This document shows positions 1 through 6,390 of a stretch of DNA of 9,829 nucleotides, piece after piece. The first letter of the stretch is position 1, and the number at the start of each line of letters is the position of its first letter. This DNA is from Paraktedonobacter sp036384215 (GTDB taxonomy: Bacteria > Chloroflexota > Ktedonobacteria > Ktedonobacterales > Ktedonobacteraceae), in the NCBI GenBank assembly GCA_036384215.1, contig DASVMX010000527.1, positions 1 to 9,829 on the forward strand. The letters are read 5' to 3'. The position numbers and the translations under genes were made by a program. The notes under the pieces were generated by a model. The model saw nothing but the letters and a program-made list of their open reading frames with translations. It was not told the DNA's origin and did not search any database.

Positions 1-45
1 GTTAAGTTGCTGGCTCGGCCCGCTTCTCCCATCCCGGACCTCTAT

Positions 46-516
46 TTAATGTCCCTCTATTTCTTCCTGTTTCATCGGCGGTACATCCTCAACCCACCAG
101 GGGCTGAAAAATTTAATCGTGCACCCGTGATAACGGCCCAGGATTTCGCGGATCTGACGCACTTCCTCGGGAGAGCAGGAGCGCAGGGAGGCGCCGCAAG
201 CGCGCACAAACAGGAGATGATGGCCCTCTCTGGCCTCGAAGCGGAAGACATCGATGCCTGTGTCATCGGTGGCATCCTGGAAACTGGAGACAAAGCGCTG
301 GAAGGCGTTTTTCTGATGATCCAGTTCATCGAGTTTGGCCAGAGCCTCCTGGCTATCCATCAGGCGTACCGTGTTGGCATCATAGCCAGCATCCATGAAG
401 GCCTGGACAGCCTGGCGGGCCTCGTCCAGGTTGTCCATCACACAGACCACGTAGTTAATTGGATACAATGAGCCAGTCGCGGTCTGAGGAAATCTGGGAT
501 GAAAAGCTTGAGTCAT
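46..516 (-). CDS. Small soluble protein, possibly stress-protein-like (YflT/GsiB-17M type fold)
   Basis: This encodes a 156-residue cytoplasmic protein with no signal peptide or membrane segment. The first half reads as a beta-alpha-beta unit: a strand (NYVVCVMDNLDEA) is followed by a helix and then GYDANTVRLMDS. This loosely resembles the domain of general stress protein 17M/YflT, in which a small ferredoxin-like fold senses or buffers stress; that link is by eye and weak. The second half has a further strand (HHLLFVRACG) and ends in a Trp-Trp-containing tail (FFSPWWVEDVPP). The open frame extends upstream to 582, but an AAGAGGT ribosome site (minus strand, 523-529) lies 6 nt from the ATG at 516. 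It is too close to the ATG at 522, and the extra 22 residues are low-complexity Arg-rich. The gene is transcribed away from the receptor pair. The coding region is well supported; the function is unknown. Confidence 0.75.
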   Translation of the reverse strand: MTQAFHPRFPQTATGSLYPINYVVCVMDNLDEARQAVQAFMDAGYDANTVRLMDSQEALAKLDELDHQKNAFQRFVSSFQDATDDTGIDVFRFEAREGHHLLFVRACGASLRSCSPEEVRQIREILGRYHGCTIKFFSPWWVEDVPPMKQEEIEGH

Positions 517-574
517 ATGCATACCTCTTCTAGATCGGGAATCACCCCTCTTTGATCTCTCTTCACGGTCCTCT

Positions 575-591
575 ATCGGCAAAATGCCGAT
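575..591. promoter_or_regulatory. Perfect 7-bp inverted repeat (operator or 5' hairpin)
   Basis: ATCGGCA and TGCCGAT are perfect inverted arms separated by AAA. The element lies about 60 bp upstream of the ATG at 516. A weak -10-like TATAGA on the minus strand (594-599) would place the start of transcription within or just before it. It could be an operator for a dimeric repressor, or a hairpin at the 5' end of the small gene's mRNA. It is followed on the plus strand by TTTT, so a weak terminator cannot be excluded, although no plus-strand gene ends here. Confidence 0.4.
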
Positions 592-597
592 TTTCTA

Positions 598-678
598 TAG
601 GGTGTTTACTCTAGGGTGATTACGCTGGCTGGTTACAGGGTTGTTGTCAGTGGATGGCATCCAGGGACGATTACAGGG
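598..678. repeat. Iterated GNTTAC / TAGGGTG repeats, possible regulator binding sites
   Basis: TAGGGTGTTTAC (598-609) and TAGGGTGATTAC (612-623) are direct repeats matching at 11 of 12 positions with a 14-bp period. Two further related elements follow on the same strand: GGTTACAGGG (631-640) and GATTACAGGG (669-678), which match each other at 9 of 10 positions. The common core is GNTTAC. The first two copies would overlap the promoter zone of the minus-strand small gene, as expected of tandem binding sites, but no regulator can be named from sequence. Confidence 0.4.
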
Positions 679-734
679 CCAGTGTCCGAAGACGCGGTAA
701 AAACAGACAAAAATTTCGTTTTTTTCTGTAGAGA

Positions 735-763
735 TTGCTGTTCTGGTGTTTCTCCATTATATT
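735..763 (+). promoter_or_regulatory. Candidate sigma70-type promoter for the membrane-protein gene
   Basis: TTGCTG (735-740) and TATATT (758-763) are separated by exactly 17 bp. The -10 box matches consensus at five of six positions, but the -35 box matches only at its TTG. If used, the mRNA leader before the ATG at 930 would be about 160 nt. A second -10-like TAAAAT (870-875) has no convincing -35 partner. This is a pattern match only. Confidence 0.3.
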
Positions 764-929
764 CCAAAATGAGAACCTGGATGCGGGAGAGGACGGCATC
801 GCACAAATAGCCTGCTGGACGTACCAAAAACGCGTTTCGTGGGGGCTAGTCATCCAGGGCCGAATAAGGTAAAATGTCATATGCAGCATTAGAACGTCAG
901 AAACCAGGGAAATAAAGGGGATTTTCAGG

Positions 930-3482
930 ATGAGACAGGTTGACGGCTCAGACCTGCTGGGTCAAGGTGATCCACGTAACGCGGACATTGGCATTCTCTA
1001 TGTAGAGGCTGAGGATAGCCGGCAGGAGATTTTGACTGCGATCAACGCTCAGGAGTTGCAGGGAAGAAAGCAGATCGCCATTGTTTTGCCGGAACAGGGT
1101 AAGGCATTCCGCCAGCCAGTAGAATTTGATGGATTGAAGAATATGCGCCGGGGTTTGAAAGCGCAGCTTATTTTTATCGCGCCCCCCGGTCCGGGTCCAG
1201 CGGAATTTGCGCGCCACCGGCGTTTTGTGGTGTATTCATCGCTGGAGACGTTCAAGTCCGCGTTGCTCGACGAGCGCCCGCTTAATCCGCGCGCGCAGGC
1301 TGCCTCTGGTGAAGCGAAAAAGGCGGGAATTCTGGGGCGTGGCCGCGGAAATAAGGGGCGCGACCAGGGTTCACCCGCTGTCCCGCCAGCGCTGCCGACG
1401 CCGCGGCTTATGTCCGGCGCAATGCCAGTCATGCCACCGACGCCGCCGACGCCGCGTGTTTCGCCGCAATCTCCTGATCCGCAGAGTCCGGCGCAGGGGC
1501 CGCGTTTTGTGCAGCCGATCTCGCCTACTCCACCTTCTTCGTCCTCTTCGGTCGAGGAGATGGAGACTCGTACCCTTGAATTTGAGAATCCCGCGGTCCC
1601 CCCGCGCGCGGGCATGGGAGCGTTGACCGTCAACGCGCTGGACGACAACGAGGAACTGGCTCCGCCTGTGACTCCGCGCCAGGGTCCCGCGCCAGATGAC
1701 CTTTCCGCGCTACCCACGCGCCCCGAAGCTCCTACGCGTGGTCCTGATGCGCGGCGCATCCCGACGCCCCTGCTGCTGGGCCAGCAGACCAACACGCCCC
1801 GGCCTAGCGGCAAATTGCCTGCCGCCTCGGCTCAAGGCTCGCAGACCCGTAGCGGCAGCAAGCAGCCAGCGATATCAACTCGCAGCAGCAAACAACTGCC
1901 CGGTACTTCGCAGAACACGCCAGACGCGAGCGCAGAAACCCAGCAGCCCAATGGCAAAAGTGGCAACACCGGCAAAATGCCCGCAGCCATCCCGGTTGGT
2001 GTCGTGCTGCCTATGGGAGCGAGCGGCCCCGCGCCCGCAGGCACGCCCGCGTCAACCAGCTCGGCCACAACCGTCGCCGCCACTGGCAGCGTGTCCGGCG
2101 GAAGCGGAACTGGCCAGCGCCAGGTAGGCCTTACGCCCCTGCCCCCGCCTGTCTCGCGCCGCCGTCGCAACCGCACAGGGAGGCGTATCCTGCTTATTAG
2201 CTTGATTGTGTTTACGCTTTTGCTGATCGGCGGTCTGGTTGCCTCCGGCATGGGCGGCTTTAAAGGCCTCGCCTCGTTTGGCCACCTCACCGCGACCGTC
2301 ACCATCACGCCCAGAAGCCAGACCGTGCAAAATCAGTACCTGCTCACCGGCGTCCAAGCGCCGGCCCAACCCGATCCGAACCAGCGCCAGATCGCTGTGC
2401 GCACAGTGAAGCAGCAATCGAATGCCCAGCAGGCGACTGGCAAGGCGACTGGATCAATACCAGCGACAAGAGCTGTAGGGCAGCTTATATTCTTTAACAA
2501 TACAAGTGCTGATCTCACTATTGCTGGTAATGGTAAAACGGTTCTTACAGGTGCTACTACTGGCGTGCAAATAACCTTTAATGAGCCAGTTTTGGTGCCT
2601 GCTACAGGCAGTGCATCTGCGACGATCAACGACGCATATGCAATTCAGCCTGGAGCAAATGGAAATATTCCCGCGCTTGATATTCGAGGTACATGCTGTG
2701 TGCCTGGAAGTGCGATTAGCGTGAAAAACACATCCCCTTTTCATGGCGGCGTTGATGCGCAACCTAACATCATTATCCAGCAAAGTGATATCGATGGGGC
2801 AGCAAAACCGTTGGTCACTCAACTGACGCAGAGCACGCAGGCAGCCTTACAGAAGGAGATCAAGAGTACCGAGCGTATTGTGGATAACTCGCCCGCGTCT
2901 GCTTGTCCGGCGATGACTACTGCGGACCACAAGGTGGGTGACCACGCGTCATCGTTCACGGTGACTGTTTCGGTGACGTGCACTGAGCAGGTTTTTGACT
3001 TTGCGGGGGCGCAGCAGATTGCGACTAATCTGCTTTCGACTGACCCGCCGAAGAATGTTGATCTGGTGGGGTATAAGCTGGTGGGGCAGGTGATTACAAG
3101 CCTGGTGAGCGCTACTGTGCTGGGTGGAGAAGGGCAGGTCAGGGTGGATATGCAGGCCGCGGGCAAGTGGGTCTACCAGTTTGACGCTCAGAAGCAAGCC
3201 CAGATCAAGCTGGCGCTGATTAAGAGGAGCAAGGCAGACGCGCAGACTATTCTCGCGCAATACGCGGGAGTGTTCAAGGTGAATATCGACATTTCCAGTG
3301 GCTCGACGATGCCGGATAATGTGAACGATATTACGCTGAACTTTGTCTCAATAGCGGGGCTGACGCCTGGGCCATCCAGTACCCCGACGCTGCCGGGCTC
3401 ATCCAGCCCGGTGGCGAATACGCCGACGGCCTGTCCGTCGGCGAAGCCAAACGCGGCGATGGACAATAGCCCCTGCCCGTAG
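930..3482 (+). CDS. Single-pass membrane protein with baseplate-J-like exported domain (non-kinase partner)
   Basis: The 850 residues divide as follows. Residues about 15-117 form an alpha/beta domain (IGILYVEAEDSRQEI, KQIAIVLPEQG, RRFVVYSSLETF), similar in style to the N-terminal domain of large membrane proteins in Chloroflexota and Patescibacteria. Residues about 120-408 are a Pro/Ser/Thr-rich, probably disordered linker. A basic RRRR patch (410-413) precedes a transmembrane helix at about 420-440, so the N-terminus is inside by the positive-inside rule. Residues about 450-810 are a beta-rich exported domain resembling those often labelled baseplate J/gp47, with a Cys589-Cys590 pair and a second pair, Cys659 and Cys684. 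A Pro/Ser/Thr tail ends the protein. The exported domain is paralogous to that of the downstream kinase. The start is supported by AAAGGGG (914-920), 9 nt upstream. Function is unknown; a sensor or envelope role is inferred. Base composition is atypical at about 2450-2790. Confidence 0.85.
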   Translation: MRQVDGSDLLGQGDPRNADIGILYVEAEDSRQEILTAINAQELQGRKQIAIVLPEQGKAFRQPVEFDGLKNMRRGLKAQLIFIAPPGPGPAEFARHRRFVVYSSLETFKSALLDERPLNPRAQAASGEAKKAGILGRGRGNKGRDQGSPAVPPALPTPRLMSGAMPVMPPTPPTPRVSPQSPDPQSPAQGPRFVQPISPTPPSSSSSVEEMETRTLEFENPAVPPRAGMGALTVNALDDNEELAPPVTPRQGPAPDDLSALPTRPEAPTRGPDARRIPTPLLLGQQTNTPRPSGKLPAASAQGSQTRSGSKQPAISTRSSKQLPGTSQNTPDASAETQQPNGKSGNTGKMPAAIPVGVVLPMGASGPAPAGTPASTSSATTVAATGSVSGGSGTGQRQVGLTPLPPPVSRRRRNRTGRRILLISLIVFTLLLIGGLVASGMGGFKGLASFGHLTATVTITPRSQTVQNQYLLTGVQAPAQPDPNQRQIAVRTVKQQSNAQQATGKATGSIPATRAVGQLIFFNNTSADLTIAGNGKTVLTGATTGVQITFNEPVLVPATGSASATINDAYAIQPGANGNIPALDIRGTCCVPGSAISVKNTSPFHGGVDAQPNIIIQQSDIDGAAKPLVTQLTQSTQAALQKEIKSTERIVDNSPASACPAMTTADHKVGDHASSFTVTVSVTCTEQVFDFAGAQQIATNLLSTDPPKNVDLVGYKLVGQVITSLVSATVLGGEGQVRVDMQAAGKWVYQFDAQKQAQIKLALIKRSKADAQTILAQYAGVFKVNIDISSGSTMPDNVNDITLNFVSIAGLTPGPSSTPTLPGSSSPVANTPTACPSAKPNAAMDNSPCP

Positions 3483-3671
3483 CGCGGGTGAGGTGTGCGA
3501 CAGAGAAATGGTGAAGGGAATCGCGGGTATTCCTGGGCAATTGAGCGGAGTGTTGGGAGGATCTGATGGCAGGTGGGAGGCCGGAATGAAGCTGGCTTCC
3601 ATGTTCCATAGAAACCAGCCAGGTGGCCGGTTTATGGGGAAGAGGGGTGGTGGCGGATGAGCTTTCGTTTG

Positions 3672-3690
3672 AACTGGCGCGTGGCCAGTT
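3672..3690 (+). promoter_or_regulatory. Hairpin in the kinase gene leader
   Basis: AACTGGC and GCCAGTT form a perfect 7-bp stem around GCGTG. It sits directly before a GAGGAGAG purine run (3692-3699), and five T residues start at 3700. It lies in the 259-bp spacer (3483-3741) between the membrane-protein and kinase genes. The T run is too far from the stem for a classic terminator, so attenuation, partial readthrough or an effect on ribosome access are all possible. A weaker imperfect stem (AAACC/GGTTT, 3612-3633) precedes it. Nothing else is seen in the spacer. Confidence 0.35.
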
Positions 3691-3741
3691 TGAGGAGAGT
3701 TTTTCTGCTCTGTGCTCATAGGAAAGGATGAAATAAGCGGA

Positions 3742-6360
3742 ATGCTGTCTCTGGAAGGCAGGCAACTGGGCAATTATACGGTCACCCGGCGCATTCGTAC
3801 AGGTGGCATGGGCGCGGTCTATGAGGGGCGCCAGCGCACGGCTTTTGATCGTCGTGTAGCGATTAAGGTCATTCTGGGCACGTATGCAACTGATCCTGAT
3901 ATGCGCCGACGCTTCGCCCGCGAGGCGAAGACGGTAGCGCGCTTGCATCACCCGCATATTCTGCCGCTGATCGAGTTTGGCGACGAGCAGGGTGTGTTGT
4001 ACCTGGTCATGCCATTTATCGAGGGTGGCACGCTGACCGGCTACCTGCGCCGCCATCTGCCCGATGTCCACGAGGTTTCGACAGTCTTTCTCCAGTTGCT
4101 TGATGCCGTGGAATACGCTCACGACGAGGGACTGATTCACCGCGATATCAAGTCCTCGAATGTGCTGCTGGAGTCCCGGCGCAGCGGACCGCCCTATGCT
4201 TACCTGGCGGACTTTGGCCTGGTGCGCACAATTCAGCAGGCCGCGCTGGAGTCGAGCTACGCGGGCACGCCGATCCCGCTGGACCAGGTGCCGGGCACGC
4301 CGCAATATATGGCCCCCGAACAGACGCTGGGCATTGTCACACCTTCTACTGATATTTACGCTCTCGGCGTTTTGCTCTATCAGATGCTAACCGGCGAGCT
4401 GCCCTATAACGATCCCGACGATATCGAAGTGATCAAGATGCAATTATACTCGCCGGTGCCCAATCCCTGTAATACCGATGCCTCGATTCCCGCGGAACTG
4501 GGAGACCTGGTTGAGCGGGCCATGGCCAAACGCCAGGAGCAGCGTTTCGCCAATGTCGGCGAGTTTCGCGAAGCCTTTCTGACCGCGCTCGATCGACCAG
4601 TTGAGCGTGTCGAATCGCCTTTTGAGGGCGAGGAGTTGGACGAAGAAGAGGCAGATCGGGCGTTTTATGAAGCGGCCCAGCCTGCCCCGTTACCCCAGGA
4701 ACCACCGCCGCTGCCCAGGTCTCCACGCCTGAGCCAGCATCTGCGCGTGCCACCGGAACCAATCGAGTTTGGTGGACCACTGCCGCCGGCGCCACGCCGC
4801 CCGCGTATCACTGGCGATCCTAACGAGGTTACGTCCGCGCGCCGCTTGCCTGTGACCGACGATCAAGTTGCCGAGACGCCGCGTCGTCCGCGCATCACTG
4901 GCGATCCCAACGACACCGCGCGCCGCTCACGCGTTCCTGAGGATTCGGATGCGCCCGCCATGGCGCCGGTGCCCGTGCGCCGTCCACGCCCGAACGCGGA
5001 AGAAGGCGAGCAGGCCCGGCCCGGCGCTTCACGAGCGCGCGTGGCTACCAACCAGATGGAGCCAGCCGCCCTGCCTGTGCTCACGCGCCAGCGCTCGCCG
5101 CTGGGGAAAAACGAACTGGCTATACCGCGTTCACTACCAGGGCGGCGTTCCGCGCCCGCTCGCAAGGGCAGTGGCAGCCGCCGTTTGAGTCTGAGCATGC
5201 TGGCCGGATTGATTGTCGCCGTGCTCTTGATTCTCCTGCTGCTTTTGCCACGCGCCTTCGGTGTCAGCCTCTTTCCCGCCGGTTTTCCCGTTCTGGGCAC
5301 CACGCCGGTCGCCAGAATTTCCCTGACCGTCAAAAACGCCAGGGTGCATGATACCTTCTTGCTCACGGCCTCGCCGCAGACCCGGCAGGCAGATGCCAGC
5401 ACGCGCGTCATGCCTGATCGGCGAGCCAGCGGGAGCGCCCGCGGACAGCACACGGTGAACACCTCGGGTCTGAAAAATAGCAGTGGCGCGCGTGCCAGGG
5501 GTACATTGCACTTTGACAATAGCGGGCACCAGCCGGTTCCAGTCTCAGGCGGCTTCACCTTTATTGCCAGCAACAACATCCAGGTGCGCCTGACCAGCAG
5601 CATCCTGGTACCGGGGAGCAGCGATGGCCAGGATGGTATCCTTGACGCCCCCGCGGAAGCGGCCGCGCCGGGCCAGGCTGGCAATATCCAGGCGGGCGCG
5701 CTCGACTCACCCTGTTGTGGTAGCCAGGTGCTTGTCACTAATCCCGATCCTTTTAGCGGCGGCAGCGATGGCGGTGTGACCCATCTCGTAGCGCAAAATG
5801 ACCTCAACGGCGTGAAGAACGAGCTGGAGCCAGGCCTGCGCCAGCAAGCCACACAGCAACTTAACGGCCAGATCCAGGCAGGAGAGGTCCAGGCCGGTAA
5901 GCCCGCTTATGGCACCAGCGTAACCTCAGACCCGCCCGTTGGCACGGCAGCCGACCAGGTCACAGTCACGGTGACAGTCACCGTGACTGTGCTGGTCTAT
6001 AATATTCACACCGCCAGCGATCTCGCGCGCCAGTTGCTCGACAGCGAGGCCAACCAGTCTTCCGCTCTCGGTCCTGGCTACCAGTTGCACGGCACGTTAA
6101 ACGTCTCCACGCCAACCATTGAACAGCAGGGCAGCGCTGGTCAACTCTATTTAAGCGTCAGTGCCAGCGGCCTCTGGTCCTACAACGTCACCACGCGCGA
6201 TGAAAACCTCTGGCGCCAGAACATCAAGGGCGCGTCCCTTACCCTGGCTCAGAATTATCTCTCCACGCGCTCCGGCATCACCGCTGTTCACATCGATCTG
6301 CCTTTTGGTACCGATCACCTGCCCACCGACGAAACGCAAATTGTCTTTTCAGTTAATTGA
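3742..6360 (+). CDS. Transmembrane Ser/Thr protein kinase (PknB-type catalytic domain) with exported sensor domain
   Basis: The protein has 872 residues. The kinase domain spans about 12-275, with a glycine-rich loop RTGGMGAVY (19-27), ATP lysine K42 in VAIKV, helix-C E61, HRDIKSSN (133-140), DFG (157-159) and GTPQYMAPEQ (185-194). All catalytic residues are present. The usual first glycine of the loop is Arg19, and the activation loop contains an extra TPIPLDQ segment. Residues about 280-478 form a Pro/Arg-rich linker with an acidic patch and a duplicated decapeptide. One transmembrane helix (about 485-505) places residues 506-872 outside; this domain is paralogous to that of the preceding gene, with Cys658-Cys659 its only cysteines. 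It should phosphorylate Ser/Thr on cytoplasmic partners in response to an external cue; ligand and substrates are unknown. ATG 3742 is chosen because LEGRQLGNY is a typical kinase beginning; GTG 3712, ten codons upstream, is the alternative, and neither has an ideal ribosome site. Confidence 0.93.
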   Translation: MLSLEGRQLGNYTVTRRIRTGGMGAVYEGRQRTAFDRRVAIKVILGTYATDPDMRRRFAREAKTVARLHHPHILPLIEFGDEQGVLYLVMPFIEGGTLTGYLRRHLPDVHEVSTVFLQLLDAVEYAHDEGLIHRDIKSSNVLLESRRSGPPYAYLADFGLVRTIQQAALESSYAGTPIPLDQVPGTPQYMAPEQTLGIVTPSTDIYALGVLLYQMLTGELPYNDPDDIEVIKMQLYSPVPNPCNTDASIPAELGDLVERAMAKRQEQRFANVGEFREAFLTALDRPVERVESPFEGEELDEEEADRAFYEAAQPAPLPQEPPPLPRSPRLSQHLRVPPEPIEFGGPLPPAPRRPRITGDPNEVTSARRLPVTDDQVAETPRRPRITGDPNDTARRSRVPEDSDAPAMAPVPVRRPRPNAEEGEQARPGASRARVATNQMEPAALPVLTRQRSPLGKNELAIPRSLPGRRSAPARKGSGSRRLSLSMLAGLIVAVLLILLLLLPRAFGVSLFPAGFPVLGTTPVARISLTVKNARVHDTFLLTASPQTRQADASTRVMPDRRASGSARGQHTVNTSGLKNSSGARARGTLHFDNSGHQPVPVSGGFTFIASNNIQVRLTSSILVPGSSDGQDGILDAPAEAAAPGQAGNIQAGALDSPCCGSQVLVTNPDPFSGGSDGGVTHLVAQNDLNGVKNELEPGLRQQATQQLNGQIQAGEVQAGKPAYGTSVTSDPPVGTAADQVTVTVTVTVTVLVYNIHTASDLARQLLDSEANQSSALGPGYQLHGTLNVSTPTIEQQGSAGQLYLSVSASGLWSYNVTTRDENLWRQNIKGASLTLAQNYLSTRSGITAVHIDLPFGTDHLPTDETQIVFSVN
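4795..4911 (+). repeat. Duplicated RRPRITGDPN motif in the kinase linker
   Basis: The ten-residue motif occurs at kinase residues 352-361 (4795-4824) and 381-390 (4882-4911). The period is 87 bp, or 29 residues. The two DNA copies differ at several wobble positions, so the duplication is not recent or is maintained at protein level. ARRLPVTDD and ARRSRVPEDS follow the two copies and extend the similarity. It may be a juxtamembrane autophosphorylation or docking segment (Thr within a basic context); that role is inference. Confidence 0.6.
5961..5991. repeat. Perfect 15-bp inverted repeat inside the kinase gene
   Basis: CACAGTCACGGTGAC (5961-5975) and its exact reverse complement (5977-5991) are separated by a single A. 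It encodes the alternating Val-Thr strand of the exported domain, where the GTN-ACN codons make self-complementarity easy. It could form a cruciform in DNA or a strong stem in mRNA. It is most simply a by-product of the Val-Thr repeat and codon choice. Confidence 0.75.
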
Positions 6361-6390
6361 GCAGTGTGCCAGTTGACGCCGGAGCAAAGA

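Larger units (their letters stand above)
517..929. other. Divergent intergenic region (413 bp)
   Basis: This region separates the minus-strand small gene from the plus-strand 850-aa membrane protein gene. The left part (575-680) holds a palindrome and a set of related short repeats, described separately. The right part holds a candidate plus-strand promoter. Reading frames of about 64-72 codons cross it, but they lack ribosome sites and have no protein-like composition, so no gene is called. Confidence 0.7.

Noticed and set aside
39..62. CCTCTATTT direct repeat at 39-47 and 54-62
   Set aside because: It is short, AT-rich and lies at the end of a coding region; it gives no hairpin or terminator.
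616..827. Two 64-codon frames on opposite strands in the 517-929 intergenic region
   Set aside because: They are nearly antisense to each other, lack ribosome sites, and overlap the repeat cluster and the promoter candidate.
512..885. 10-bp exact repeat GTCATATGCA at 512-521 and 876-885
   Set aside because: The first copy spans the start codon area of the minus-strand gene and the second is isolated; no symmetry or spacing supports a shared function.
1049..1813. 254-codon minus-strand frame antisense to the Pro-rich linker
   Set aside because: It is an artefact of GC-rich linker codons; its Gly/Arg/Ser-rich translation has no domain and the sense gene is clearly coding.
930..3482. Reading the baseplate-J-like domain as part of a prophage
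   Set aside because: No other phage genes are present, and the protein has a transmembrane helix and a long linker like other non-phage membrane proteins with this label.
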